Positions 17,101-24,459 are shown, counted from the stretch's first letter. The stretch is DNA of 24,964 nt from Rhodospirillaceae bacterium CCH5-H10 (GCA_001557035.1 LSKJ01000852.1:1-24964), one strand, 5' to 3'. Made by a program: numbers and translations. Notes: generated by a model from the sequence alone, not told the origin.

Positions 17101-17678
17101 CGATACGCGTCCGCGGCCTTGCCAACGGTGATAGGATTGGCGACATGGGCCTGGACGACTTCGAGTTGGGCCTCGCTGTATCCGCCGTTGAGACCGGTAC
17201 GACCCAACGTCCCGCCTCGATTCTCATCCAGGCCGGCTTTTCATCTCGGCTTGCCGCGATCAAGGCGGTGAACGATGCCCACGCGACCTTCTCGAATGGG
17301 CTAGAACTTCAGCAATGGCTCGTGTCGGATGCGGTGAGGGCGCTTAGTGCGCAGCCCGATTGGCCAACGCCCGAAACAACGGACATGTGGGGTGCCTTCA
17401 TCGCGAGTTTCGTTCCTCAAGCGTCGACCATCTGGAAAGACCACCGCTATTGGGCAAATGCGGCATGGAATATTACGGCACCTCCTACGGGGACACCCCT
17501 CCGACTGCACCACGTTCAGGGCCGCCCGATCATCCTCTCCGCCGACGGCTCCGTCCTGGGTGAAGCTAATGCACCACTCAATCCTTCACGACACGGGCTA
17601 TTGCGTGCTGCCGTCAGTGCCGATCCAGGCAAGATAGATCTCAGCTACCTCGGCCCGGATGACCTCTGGCTCGTTTAG
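14184..17678 (+). CDS. hamB: HamB, superfamily 2 helicase subunit of Hachiman
   Basis: A 1164-residue protein. The helicase core occupies about residues 310-720: Walker A PTSAGKT (329-335), DEGH Walker B (430-433), SAI motif III (LSAILPDG), LVFCPVRAH motif IV, then SSPTLAQGLNLSATT and VVGRAGR (GRAGR 693-697). This is the Ski2/Hel308-like arrangement. About 310 helical residues precede the core and about 440 follow it. The N-terminal part has paired amphipathic helices that look TPR-like. The ATG at 14184 overlaps the end of hamA by 14 bp. In Hachiman, HamB translocates on DNA and controls the HamA nuclease. All the helicase motifs I checked are intact, so the system appears functional. Confidence 0.85.
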   Translation: MPTIESIQADIDDAVTPGFRARLIARGQARAMIWREGVLPPGAPAFSPQLSYDLHSYGYSLLELGLRLRELGGDPGRARIAFEQAATALEAVMAKGARGEIDRDFHFVMAAAAYHLAHLSARAYSLLAIVQAEDNFSPIERVLAQLMLRDLDALQTTVFDFRVQGSGSDATIAAAFQAQWDQAEAAGETTDGASSFLFDGVDLALIDRFFGALAMFLLAIERGDRPLMEQALERLREGLSICAEINLLPQWWAHRVALHLLSDLWDSTFHERLPLLPTSGDSADWPSLRELFIASLIRRPKAEIDLWPSQIAAAARAVDQADDLVVSLPTSAGKTRIAELCILRCLAAGRRVIFVTPLRALSAQTESTLQRSFGPLGKTISALYGSIGVSGFDEDAIRQRHIVVATPEKLDFALRNDPSLLDDVGLLVFDEGHMIGLSEREVRYEVQIQRLLRRTDAAQRRIVCLSAILPDGDQLDDFAAWLRRDQPGGLVKNDWRPTRLRYGEVVWNGQHARLNLRVGEERPFVPRFLTGFVPSVGRRKKQFPCDLGELCLATAWRLVNDGQSVLVFCPVRAHVEPFAARILDLHKRGALPPLLKIDEAILDTALTLGGEWLGTDHPILECLKLGVAIHHGALPTAFRKEVERLLRDGILKVTISSPTLAQGLNLSATTVIIHSLFRNRERIETSEFRNVVGRAGRAYVDVEGLVLYPIFDDQAKRTRQWEELIDDLKSREMESGLVRLLITLLQRMGGKVGGTLDQLVDYVVNNAEAWSFPEVAGEKPEARELALSAWDTYLATLDTAILSLIGENEIADADIPAALDEILQSSLWERRLNRRSDEVKSALRAGLLSRSRQIWAQSTAIKRRGYFLAGIGLKAGHALDAMATEANPLLIGANAALLAGNADQAVAKITAIAERVFTISPFKPDRLPANWHDILRCWLLGQPLAPVAAGQEADTLQFVEGGLVYRLPWAMEAIRVRGLANGDRIGDMGLDDFELGLAVSAVETGTTQRPASILIQAGFSSRLAAIKAVNDAHATFSNGLELQQWLVSDAVRALSAQPDWPTPETTDMWGAFIASFVPQASTIWKDHRYWANAAWNITAPPTGTPLRLHHVQGRPIILSADGSVLGEANAPLNPSRHGLLRAAVSADPGKIDLSYLGPDDLWLV

Positions 17679-17688
17679 CAGCAGGATG

Positions 17689-17725
17689 AGACTCTCCTAT
17701 TCGCGGCGAATCGGCACGGAGGGTC
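17689..17725. terminator. Possible bidirectional terminator between convergent genes
   Basis: GACTCTCC (17690-17697) pairs with GGAGGGTC (17718-17725) at 7 of 8 positions, and inside it ATTCG-CGG-CGAAT (17699-17711) is a perfect short stem. It sits in the 45-bp gap between hamB and the NERD-NACHT gene. There is no T-run on either strand, so the call is weak. Confidence 0.3.
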
Positions 17726-20700
17726 AATGTACCTCTGGAAGTGCATCTTTCGCGAAGTGCGGCGCCTCTTCAATCGTCTTTATGGCGCGTACCGCCGAAT
17801 TCCCGTGATCGGGATGGATCGACCAAGCCCGGAGGAGTGGGATATCGCTCGCGTTTCCGAAGCGACCCAAGTTCATTAGCGCCTTTTCGATCATGTCGTC
17901 GACGCGGAAGAACTCGAAATACCCTGTTTGACGTGTGGGGTGTTCGAGCGCTGCCCGGTAGATCGCAGCAATTTCATCCGGAAATTCCCGGTCGAATGAA
18001 GTAACGATCGGCTCCGATCCCGGAAGGCGTTTAGCGCTTTCAGCGAGCATAAGGTGGGAGCGGAAGAACTCCCCAACTACTGCTGCCGCTACGCCGGTTT
18101 CATGCTGCAATAGCATCTCAAGTGGGCGGGCGCAGTTACGCCTCCGTTCCACCCGCGGAAGATCGTCTCGGTTCAGCCAATAGACAATCGCGCCACAGGC
18201 AAGGAGTGCATGATCGGCCGAGCAAGCGGCTTCTGCAGAGTGCTCTGGAAGCGGACAGCGCAAGCGCGCCAGTGCCGCATACGCTATTTCGAAGCTCTCA
18301 ATGGCGTCGCCTACGATGACTTCCTTCTTCGGGGGCAGCGCCGTCCAGCGCGCGACAATGGGTCCTACCGAGGGGTCCGCGTTCGACGCCACTTCCGCGA
18401 TCAGGAGAGGCGTGAACATCGAGTCGGCTTCGGCGACTTGCGCGGCCATGAGGAGCAGCGATTTGCGGTCGTCGCTCGACAACTCACTCCACGCCTGACA
18501 GTACGCACCATCATACGGATGGTCGAATTGTGCACTCCACAATCCGTCCGCCACACGCCACATCAAAGGACTATCGCGTTCCGCCAACGCCGCATCGATT
18601 TGAACCTTGACGCTGGCGACATGATCCGCCTCGTCATCATCTAGCGCGCCCAAGTACTTCAGCGCGTCTATCATACCCGTCGAATCGAACCCACCATTGG
18701 TGGGCATCAAGTCTTCGATGGCGGCAATCAAAGCGCGACGCTCATCATCGCTGAGCGCATGCGCACTCATGCCTGCCGCATGCATCAGCCCTAGCCGCAA
18801 ACGCTGTGCCGCTCTTGGCCATAGGCGCTTAAGAATGCTTGGCAATACGGAGCCAATCGACGGAGCGTCGTCGCGGTCGGAATACTTGTCCAGCTCGACC
18901 AGCAAACCGACTTGGCCGGGACTCAGGGTTTCAAGATGCAAGCGCCCTAGCAGGTTTGCACTCTCTGCAACCTTCGGCCCATCATAGAGGTGACCGTTAT
19001 GAAGAGGGCTGCTGATCTGACAGAGACCGATCTCGCGCCCTCCTATACCTGCGTAGCTCGCAACATAGAGGCCGCTGCGCAGTGCTACCTTCCTTTCTCT
19101 CGCTTCATCCAGCAATCTTTGGTGTTCTTCGTCTAGCCGTACATCCATTTTGCCAATCAGACCCAGCACGTCATCAAGACGCCGCCCCGCCACCAGTTCG
19201 TGTGGGATCGCCGCAAGCACTGCCTGATCTTGCGTTGTCCAGTTCTGAAGAGTCTCCGGCTTTGCCCGGACGCTCCAGCGGAACTCTTCCGACAGCTCAA
19301 ACCGCACTGTTTCGACCTCTTGACCGATCCGGGCGAGCAGATCGTCGCAGCGCATATTTGCCCATAGCTGCGCGTCACGTCCGCACTGACCAGCAAGGCA
19401 CTCTCGAATGACCAGCGCATCCGATAGGTTGGAGAGCACCCGGCGTCGAAAGCTATCGTCGTCGATCGCTCCCAGCACAAACGGCTTCATCTCGAGATGC
19501 TGCGGCAAGCGCAATGCGGCGACCACTGCGTCGGAATCGTCGCCCGCGCGCCGGATGATGGCTTCGGCGGCAAACACGTTCAGAAACATCTCGTGGCTGA
19601 AACTCACCCGGTCGCCGCGGGTTACCAGGATGTTTGCGACCTGAAGTGCTTGTAACAGGACGCCTGATACGCCTTCGCGATCCGACAACCGGTCAAGCTC
19701 CCGAACCGACAGGCCGAAGCTTATGCGCTCGGTCATCATCCTGGCGATCCGCGACAAGGCCCGGATGCCGTCGGAGGCGGCTGCGCCGAGTCGCTCGCGC
19801 ACATACGCATCGAAAAGGCCGTACTTGCTGGTCCCGGCTGGCAGGTGTTGGCCGAGTTGCCCGATCATGCGAGCTTCGAGGCCGCTCCCGACGCTGTCGA
19901 GCAACAGTGAGAACGCATCGACGGACCTACCACCAGCGGCCTGTCGAGCAATCGCCTGCTTGATTCCCATATTCGGCGCTTGCACGGCATAGGTACGCGC
20001 GGAAAGAAGATCTTCGCGTTCAAGCGTGATCCTGCTCGACATCACAACGTTCGCGCCATACCGCCATAGCGCCGCTGTGATACTTCGCGTGAGGCGCTGC
20101 CGCTCTGCTGGAGTACATTCATTGTATCCGTCGACCACGAGCACGAGGTTGCGATCCAGTAGTCGAGCAGCGGATATCACCGCTGCCACCGACGGCGCGT
20201 CGAGCAACGCTACCTCGCGGTTGGCTACGTTGCGCAAGTTTCCTTCAAAATCTTTCGCCGGGATGACTATCGGCACACGCCCATGGCTCAGCTCAGCGAG
20301 GGCAATCGCATAGGATAGAACGCTTTTGCCGCAGCCCGACTGCCCAGTCAGCAGGACATTGCCGCCGCGCGCCGCTTGTTCCAGTATAACGTCTGACGAA
20401 AGCGCTTCGCCTTCACACACGCACGTCAGCGGGACCATAGTCGAGGCAGCCGGACCATAGGTGCGCGCAAAGGCCTCCCCGTAAGCCGTGAGCATCCGTT
20501 CGGCATCAAGCAGCTCGCGGCTCAAGGCTGCATCGATTGAAGGCACCGCAATCAGGCGATGATGGGTCGAGAAGGCACGCCACTGCTCCAAGGACCAGCC
20601 GCGGCGCTTCGCGGACGCAATCCGTTCCGGCAAGTCATCAAGACCACCAACCGAAACCTTGAAATCGCCCGACGGGATTGCTGAAGCCGCCGGAATCGCC

Positions 20701-21080
20701 GGAACAAATATCACTGCAGCGTCGGGATACGGAGCATCTGCTCTGGCAAACGCGACCATTGCATCACGAAGCGCCAGCTTTTCATTCAGAGCCTGAGCGT
20801 AGACGTTGGGAATCTCTTTCCACCGACCAGACCTGAGTCGGACCTGCCAGTCGCCGTTCTCGCTTCCGCGCACGGCCGACGACAGCGCTTTGGATTCGAC
20901 GACGAGGGCGCCTTGATCGAGGCCGATCACGAGATCAATCTGCCGACCTCCGAGATTCACGTTGGCCAGAACAACCGCCGAGATACCCTGCGCTGAAAGG
21001 AACGCAACGGCGCGCACGAGGGTGGCTCGCTCGGATTCGTGCTCTATGGGCGCACCAATAAATATGTCGATGGAGGCCAA
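17724..21080 (-). CDS. NERD nuclease-like plus NACHT-like NTPase protein
   Basis: An 1118-residue protein. The N-terminal NERD-type domain (about 1-130) has RQIDLVIG...ALVVESKA, giving D49 and E62-S-K64 of a PD-(D/E)xK site. A NACHT/STAND-like NTPase follows: Walker A GQSGCGKS (246-253), Walker B LVLVVDGYNE (312-321), VVMSSR sensor (345-350) and the FSHEMFLNVFAAEAI segment (494-508) that closes many NACHT modules. The remaining 600 residues look like helical repeats and probably sense the trigger. STAND NTPases with an effector nuclease at one end and repeats at the other are a known anti-phage design, so nucleotide-gated DNA cleavage is the likely role. The start is TTG 21080, supported by GGAG 6 bases upstream; no ATG lies nearby. 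It converges on hamB with a 45-bp gap. Confidence 0.82.
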   Translation of the reverse strand: MASIDIFIGAPIEHESERATLVRAVAFLSAQGISAVVLANVNLGGRQIDLVIGLDQGALVVESKALSSAVRGSENGDWQVRLRSGRWKEIPNVYAQALNEKLALRDAMVAFARADAPYPDAAVIFVPAIPAASAIPSGDFKVSVGGLDDLPERIASAKRRGWSLEQWRAFSTHHRLIAVPSIDAALSRELLDAERMLTAYGEAFARTYGPAASTMVPLTCVCEGEALSSDVILEQAARGGNVLLTGQSGCGKSVLSYAIALAELSHGRVPIVIPAKDFEGNLRNVANREVALLDAPSVAAVISAARLLDRNLVLVVDGYNECTPAERQRLTRSITAALWRYGANVVMSSRITLEREDLLSARTYAVQAPNMGIKQAIARQAAGGRSVDAFSLLLDSVGSGLEARMIGQLGQHLPAGTSKYGLFDAYVRERLGAAASDGIRALSRIARMMTERISFGLSVRELDRLSDREGVSGVLLQALQVANILVTRGDRVSFSHEMFLNVFAAEAIIRRAGDDSDAVVAALRLPQHLEMKPFVLGAIDDDSFRRRVLSNLSDALVIRECLAGQCGRDAQLWANMRCDDLLARIGQEVETVRFELSEEFRWSVRAKPETLQNWTTQDQAVLAAIPHELVAGRRLDDVLGLIGKMDVRLDEEHQRLLDEARERKVALRSGLYVASYAGIGGREIGLCQISSPLHNGHLYDGPKVAESANLLGRLHLETLSPGQVGLLVELDKYSDRDDAPSIGSVLPSILKRLWPRAAQRLRLGLMHAAGMSAHALSDDERRALIAAIEDLMPTNGGFDSTGMIDALKYLGALDDDEADHVASVKVQIDAALAERDSPLMWRVADGLWSAQFDHPYDGAYCQAWSELSSDDRKSLLLMAAQVAEADSMFTPLLIAEVASNADPSVGPIVARWTALPPKKEVIVGDAIESFEIAYAALARLRCPLPEHSAEAACSADHALLACGAIVYWLNRDDLPRVERRRNCARPLEMLLQHETGVAAAVVGEFFRSHLMLAESAKRLPGSEPIVTSFDREFPDEIAAIYRAALEHPTRQTGYFEFFRVDDMIEKALMNLGRFGNASDIPLLRAWSIHPDHGNSAVRAIKTIEEAPHFAKDALPEVH

Positions 21081-21577
21081 TCGGGACTCCGGAATACAGT
21101 GGGGCCTTGTGACTTGAACCGATTATGCACGAAAGGCCGGTGTTACACCCACCACCGATTGCAGTTTGTGCGTCGCCCTTTCTCGCCGGATGATCGCAAT
21201 GATCGTGGCGATTACGGACCAACGCGGGATGAGGTGAGTTTCCCTGGCGATCTTTCGAGTGTCGCCACGACACCGCTTGGCCGCTCCTTCGGAGGTACCA
21301 TCGGCGTGACCGACTAGAAGTCGGCTACTGAGCAAGCAACGAATGGCAGAAGCGGTTTGGACATGCTTCGACCGAGACGCGTCAAGGCCGAGGAGATTAC
21401 CCCCAATTTGGCGTGGCGCAATGAGAGAGCGCATGTGCACCGTGAGAAACGCTAAGCCTGCTGCTCGAAGTGGCGCTTCCCGACACGTTGCGAAGCTGGT
21501 GGCCTTGAACGCCATGCTTGAATGAAAGATACTGAGCTCGGCACCGATAGCCTGATTCGCCGGCGTCACAAACCGGA
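21081..21577. other. 497-bp stretch without a clear gene
   Basis: This lies between the start of the NERD-NACHT gene and the end of the integrase gene. It should hold the promoter of the former; a CATAAT-like -10 is visible on the minus strand near 21121-21126, but no convincing -35. A 152-codon minus-strand frame (21123-21581) fills most of the stretch and is listed separately. Nothing else was recognised. Confidence 0.5.
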
Positions 21578-21581
21578 TCAT
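21123..21581 (-). CDS. Doubtful ORF overlapping the integrase stop (ATGA)
   Basis: A 152-codon frame whose ATG overlaps the integrase stop codon as ATGA, an arrangement often seen with coupled genes. The protein is rich in Arg, Ala and Ser, with no domain, membrane segment or motif that I recognise. An alternative plus-strand frame (21039-21317) covers part of it. It may be a small accessory protein of the element, a decayed gene or chance. Confidence 0.22.
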   Translation of the reverse strand: MIRFVTPANQAIGAELSIFHSSMAFKATSFATCREAPLRAAGLAFLTVHMRSLIAPRQIGGNLLGLDASRSKHVQTASAIRCLLSSRLLVGHADGTSEGAAKRCRGDTRKIARETHLIPRWSVIATIIAIIRRERATHKLQSVVGVTPAFRA

Positions 21582-22924
21582 GCCGCGAGACGTTCGACCG
21601 GAGTCTCTTCTCCAGCCGCCTCTCGCAGGAAGCGCAAAAGCGCCGCTTTCCGGGAATGTCGGTCAAGCGCATAGACAGTCTTCTTGAACTCCTTGCCGTC
21701 GAGAAGCCCCTGGATGTAGCCCGAGATCGTATCCGCGGCCATGATGAGCGCCGTGTCGAGCGTGTGGATGTACTTGCTCGTCACTGAGCCCTTGGAATGG
21801 CCGACGAGCTCGGCGATCGTGACTTCGGTGAAGCCGAGGTCGTTCGCAATGCTGGCGAAGCTGTGGCGCAGAACGTGCGGCGTCACATCGGCGAGCGCAG
21901 AATCCCTGAAAATCTGCTCCCAATGGTTCGGGAAGCTGCCGAAGGCGTTGTCCTCGCCCTGGCCGGGGAAAACATAGGCGTTCGTCTGACCCTTGCGCCG
22001 TTCCTCAAAATACTCGACGACGGGGAGCCCAATGGGTCGGATCGAGGCACCCTCCTTGCTATCAGCCAGCCGTAGACAACTATCCTCCGTATCGGCTTCG
22101 GTCCACATCAGCCTGATCATTTCCGTGCGGCGGCAGCCGGTGAGGGCGATCTGGCGAATAATGTCGACCGTCATGGCATACTTCTCATTCTCGGCGGCCT
22201 TTCGTAGCATCTCGCCCAGAGTGCGATATTCTGCTTCAGTGAGGCGACGGTTCCGCACGTTGTCTTTCGGCCTGCGAAGGCCGTGCGCAGGATTACGATC
22301 GATAATCCCGGCCTCGACCGCATAGGTGAGAATGCCGCCCAGCAGCCCGACCGTGCGGGTCGCAGTGCCCGCGCCACCGCGCACGATGGCTTTGCCGCGC
22401 AGCTTCTTTGTCTTGACGGACACGCGCGTCTTGCCGGCCATGATGTCCTTCAAGACCTTGTTGATGTCTGCGTTGGCGAGATCTTTGACCCGCCGCGTAC
22501 CAATCAACGGGATAATATGTCGATCGATGCGGCCTGTGTCGGTACTGATCGTTGTAGTCTTCTTCGGGCGGCCACCCTTGCCAAGGATGAGGCCGGCATT
22601 CAGATCGGCGACGTAGAGGGCGCAAAGCTCCTTGACGGTGATTGCCTTGTGGTCGAGCTGGCGCTCTTCCGAGGGATTGTCGCCGCGCGCAACACGCCCA
22701 AGTTGAACCTTCGCTTCCTGCCGGGCCGTCTCCGGCGTCCACACGCCATGCAGGCCGATGGTGTAGCGCCGGGTCCGCCCGGCGGCCCGGTATTGGATAA
22801 GGTAGCTACGCTTTCCAGAAGCAAACACGCGCAGCCCAAAGCCGGGCAGCTCATCGTCCCAGATGAAGTAGTCTTTGTTGCCGGCCTCGGCTTGATCGAC
22901 GGTACGCTTATTCAGTTTCGCCAT
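21578..22924 (-). CDS. Tyrosine-type integrase (P4/DUF4102-like)
   Basis: A 448-residue protein from ATG 22924, chosen because GGAG is 8 bases upstream and the sequence then starts MAKLNKRTVDQAE; the frame extends to 22990 without such support. The N-terminal DUF4102-like arm-binding domain (about 1-90) has the typical WDDELPGFGLRVFASGKRSY stretch. The catalytic domain shows R265 (TGCRRTE), K290, H350-x2-R353 (HVLRHS), H376 (GHSKGS) and nucleophile Y385 (SKYIHTLD), so the recombinase should be active. It cuts and rejoins DNA at att sites to insert or excise the element. The gene points away from the tRNA-derived att site 197 bp upstream, the usual layout for tRNA-targeting integrative elements. 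Confidence 0.92.
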   Translation of the reverse strand: MAKLNKRTVDQAEAGNKDYFIWDDELPGFGLRVFASGKRSYLIQYRAAGRTRRYTIGLHGVWTPETARQEAKVQLGRVARGDNPSEERQLDHKAITVKELCALYVADLNAGLILGKGGRPKKTTTISTDTGRIDRHIIPLIGTRRVKDLANADINKVLKDIMAGKTRVSVKTKKLRGKAIVRGGAGTATRTVGLLGGILTYAVEAGIIDRNPAHGLRRPKDNVRNRRLTEAEYRTLGEMLRKAAENEKYAMTVDIIRQIALTGCRRTEMIRLMWTEADTEDSCLRLADSKEGASIRPIGLPVVEYFEERRKGQTNAYVFPGQGEDNAFGSFPNHWEQIFRDSALADVTPHVLRHSFASIANDLGFTEVTIAELVGHSKGSVTSKYIHTLDTALIMAADTISGYIQGLLDGKEFKKTVYALDRHSRKAALLRFLREAAGEETPVERLAA

Positions 22925-22963
22925 GTGACGTACTCCGGCGGCTGTGCCGCTTTCCGTTGGTCG

Positions 22964-22989
22964 GCTTCCGCGGAAGCACCGCGGAAGCA
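22964..22989. repeat. 14-bp palindrome and tandem 11-bp repeat upstream of the integrase
   Basis: GCTTCCGCGGAAGC (22964-22977) is a perfect palindrome. CCGCGGAAGCA occurs twice in a row (22968-22978 and 22979-22989). Lying 40-65 bp before the integrase start, it could be an operator for the integrase gene or a binding site for an excisionase. Confidence 0.5.
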
Positions 22990-23069
22990 ACCAGGCGGAA
23001 ATTCGAGGTCGTCCCAGGATACCGGCTTCGGTGTGTGTGCCCAGAAAAGATCAATTGCTACAGTGCCTT

Positions 23070-23086
23070 AGCGTGTGTCAGCGTGT
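23070..23086. repeat. Paired AGCGTGT repeats, possible integrase arm sites
   Basis: AGCGTGT occurs at 23070-23076 and 23080-23086, a spacing of 10 bp or one helical turn, about 35 bp inside the att core. Directly repeated short sites in this position are where the integrase N-terminal domain usually binds. This function is inferred. Confidence 0.4.
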
Positions 23087-23120
23087 AAAAAGAAACTGTG
23101 GCGTAAACCGTCTTTTCGGG

Positions 23121-23162
23121 CTCCGAAGGCAGAGGTTGTGAGTTCGAATCTCGCCGAGTCCA
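23121..23162 (+). other. att site: 3' half of a tRNA-Arg(CCG)-type gene
   Basis: From CTCCGAA (23121-23127) the sequence reads as a tRNA anticodon loop with CCG. It continues with the 3' anticodon stem GGCAG, a short variable loop, a T-arm GTGAG-TTCGAAT-CTCGC (one G-T pair) and the acceptor strand CGAGTCC plus A. No 5' half lies to the left: the bases before 23121 do not pair with GGCAG, and no D-arm is seen. This is what an integration event leaves at the end opposite the rebuilt tRNA gene. The element therefore lies to the left, with the intact tRNA-Arg gene expected at its far end. Identification as Arg depends on taking CCG as the anticodon. Confidence 0.72.
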
Positions 23163-23383
23163 TCAATATTTGTTGGGGTCGAGGCCACTGGAAACAGGGC
23201 CCGGTCACACTGATGTCGCAGTGGGGCTGGATCGATGGCGACTTTCCGTAAACGCAAAGGTAAGTGTCAGGTACATGTCAGGCGACAGGGACAGCCTGCC
23301 TAACCTGCTCCCCCGAAACTCTCACGTAGTAGAGTTGGGTCCGTTCGGGGATGCTCCGCTCCCCAACGTTGGATTACCCGGGT
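23163..23383. other. Flanking sequence without a gene
   Basis: This is DNA just outside the att site. It has a short inverted repeat AACTCT...AGAGTT (23317-23336) and a GGGGA...TCCCC stem (about 23347-23364). I see no coding frame with support. Confidence 0.4.
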
Positions 23384-23695
23384 CTAGCAGGCTGTTGAAG
23401 AAGTCTGGCGCTGGGCGATGAAGGGTATGTCGTCGCCATTTGAGAGGCAGATCTCGCCTTGGAGAGAGCCATCAGCCTGAACTTCGGCCCAGCCATGGCC
23501 GGAGGCTTCTTCCATCTCGTCATTGCCGTCCCAGTCGAACTCGACGTCGTCGCCATGGCAGGGGCCGTGGAACGAGCCAGTGAGGCAATCGAAGGCGAAC
23601 TGGCCGCCCTCTTCGCCGAACTGGATATGGGCACCCGGCCCGGCCATGTTCCAGCCAGGTGTCTCGACGACATGCCATCGCCCCAGCATGCTCAT
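23384..23695 (-). CDS. Small conserved hypothetical protein carried on an IS remnant
   Basis: A 103-residue protein starting MSMLGRWHVVETPGWNMAG. It is rich in Gly, Trp and acidic residues and contains EFDWDGNDEMEEASGHGWAE and LQGEICLSNGDDIPFIA. I know similar short proteins (G-R-W-x(n)-WxGNDE...GxGWA) from other proteobacteria, all without an assigned function. The fold is probably a small beta-barrel. The ATG overlaps the transposase remnant stop as ATGA. The last codons (SSTAC) fall on the sequence GGCTGTTGAAGAAG, read on the opposite strand, which looks like an IS terminus, and the stop lies just outside it. ATG 23689 is an alternative start. Confidence 0.62.
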   Translation of the reverse strand: MSMLGRWHVVETPGWNMAGPGAHIQFGEEGGQFAFDCLTGSFHGPCHGDDVEFDWDGNDEMEEASGHGWAEVQADGSLQGEICLSNGDDIPFIAQRQTSSTAC

Positions 23696-23810
23696 GCCGG
23701 TGCCGCCAGCAGCTTGGGCAGTCGAACCAGATTGTAGGCGACCAAGCCGAGCGAAGAGCTTCTCATGAAGTCTGAAGCCGAACGTCGTTGCGACAAGCGC
23801 CAACGTGCGA
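23390..23810 (-). mobile_element. IS5-type insertion sequence remnant (3' end)
   Basis: On the minus strand the segment ends with CTTCTTCAACAGCC, like the termini of several IS5-type elements of alphaproteobacteria. It also contains the 3' end of the transposase and a small ORF. The other terminus was not found, so only a fragment remains. The upstream limit is approximate. Confidence 0.5.
23692..23810 (-). pseudogene. IS5-family transposase, C-terminal fragment
   Basis: The minus-strand frame ends LGLVAYNLVRLPKLLAAPA, a signature C-terminus of IS5-family DDE transposases. Upstream the reading frame breaks: recognisable-looking residues (FGFRLHEKLFARLG) continue in a different frame, and no catalytic region is present. 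This is therefore a dead remnant. The 274-codon frame extending to 24516 is largely an antisense shadow of the lipoprotein gene. Confidence 0.6.
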
Positions 23811-24090
23811 CGACGTCATATCCGCAGACACAGGCCCGACAATGTTGGCCAATCTTCTGGCAGAAGACGAGTCCAATATTGGACACCAACCGGTCATATT
23901 CGTGGTGGTTGCCGATGCAATCGCAACACACCTTCGGTGAGACCCTTGGCATAAATCGTGCTGTCACAATCGCACTTGCCTTCTCTCTATTCACGCGTGG
24001 AGATTGATGTGGCTCAAACGCCAGGGCCATCTCCTGAAATATGAAGGAGGCATTGATGTGAGTGGCAAACTCGTAAAGGAGATGAGGGAC

Positions 24091-24459
24091 ATGAAATTCG
24101 GAGGAATTTTCTCGTTGGGTCTTGCGCTGGTCACCGCTGCATGCGGTCCTATGTCCACTGGGCAGGTCAAGGACCTCAACGTGAAGGACTGGGTCGGCCA
24201 TAGCTCGGCTCATCTCATCCAGTCGTGGGGCAAGCCGCATCACGACGATCCGACCTCTGACGGCGGTCGCGCCATCGGGTATGTGATTACCAATCAGGCA
24301 GTGACGGGGCCGAAGTCGCAGGTCATTTTTCGAGCACAACGCTGCATGATCAACTTCTCTGTCGATGCCAACGGCATCATCGATGATGCCACGGCGACCG
24401 GTTCCAAGTGCACGATCGGCCCGCACGGCGACATGCATCCGCCTGCCAGCAAGACCTGA
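24091..24459 (+). CDS. Small putative lipoprotein
   Basis: A 122-residue protein from ATG 24091, with AAGGAG 9 bases upstream (24076-24081). The N-terminus MKFGGIFSLGLALVTAAC is a lipoprotein signal with a TAAC lipobox, placing the lipid on C18. The mature part has VKDWVGHSSAHLIQSWGKP...GGRAIGYV, a pattern (WxG...LxxxWGxP...GxxxxY) shared by small proteobacterial lipoproteins of unknown function. C85 and C107 could form a disulphide. An export and envelope location is well supported, but the role is not. It lies outside the att site, so it probably belongs to the chromosome or another element. The in-frame upstream extension to 24004 lacks a signal peptide. Confidence 0.78.
   Translation: MKFGGIFSLGLALVTAACGPMSTGQVKDLNVKDWVGHSSAHLIQSWGKPHHDDPTSDGGRAIGYVITNQAVTGPKSQVIFRAQRCMINFSVDANGIIDDATATGSKCTIGPHGDMHPPASKT

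Noticed and set aside
14184..17678. Helicase as part of DISARM, Zorya or a DNA repair system
   Set aside because: The preceding HamA-type nuclease, the 14-bp overlap and the Ski2-like motifs fit Hachiman. No methylase or ZorAB-type genes are nearby.
22964..22989. CRISPR-like repeats
   Set aside because: There are only two tandem copies without spacers. No CRISPR array was seen anywhere in the window.
23121..23162. Functional tRNA gene
   Set aside because: Only the 3' half is present. No D-arm or 5' acceptor strand is found to the left.
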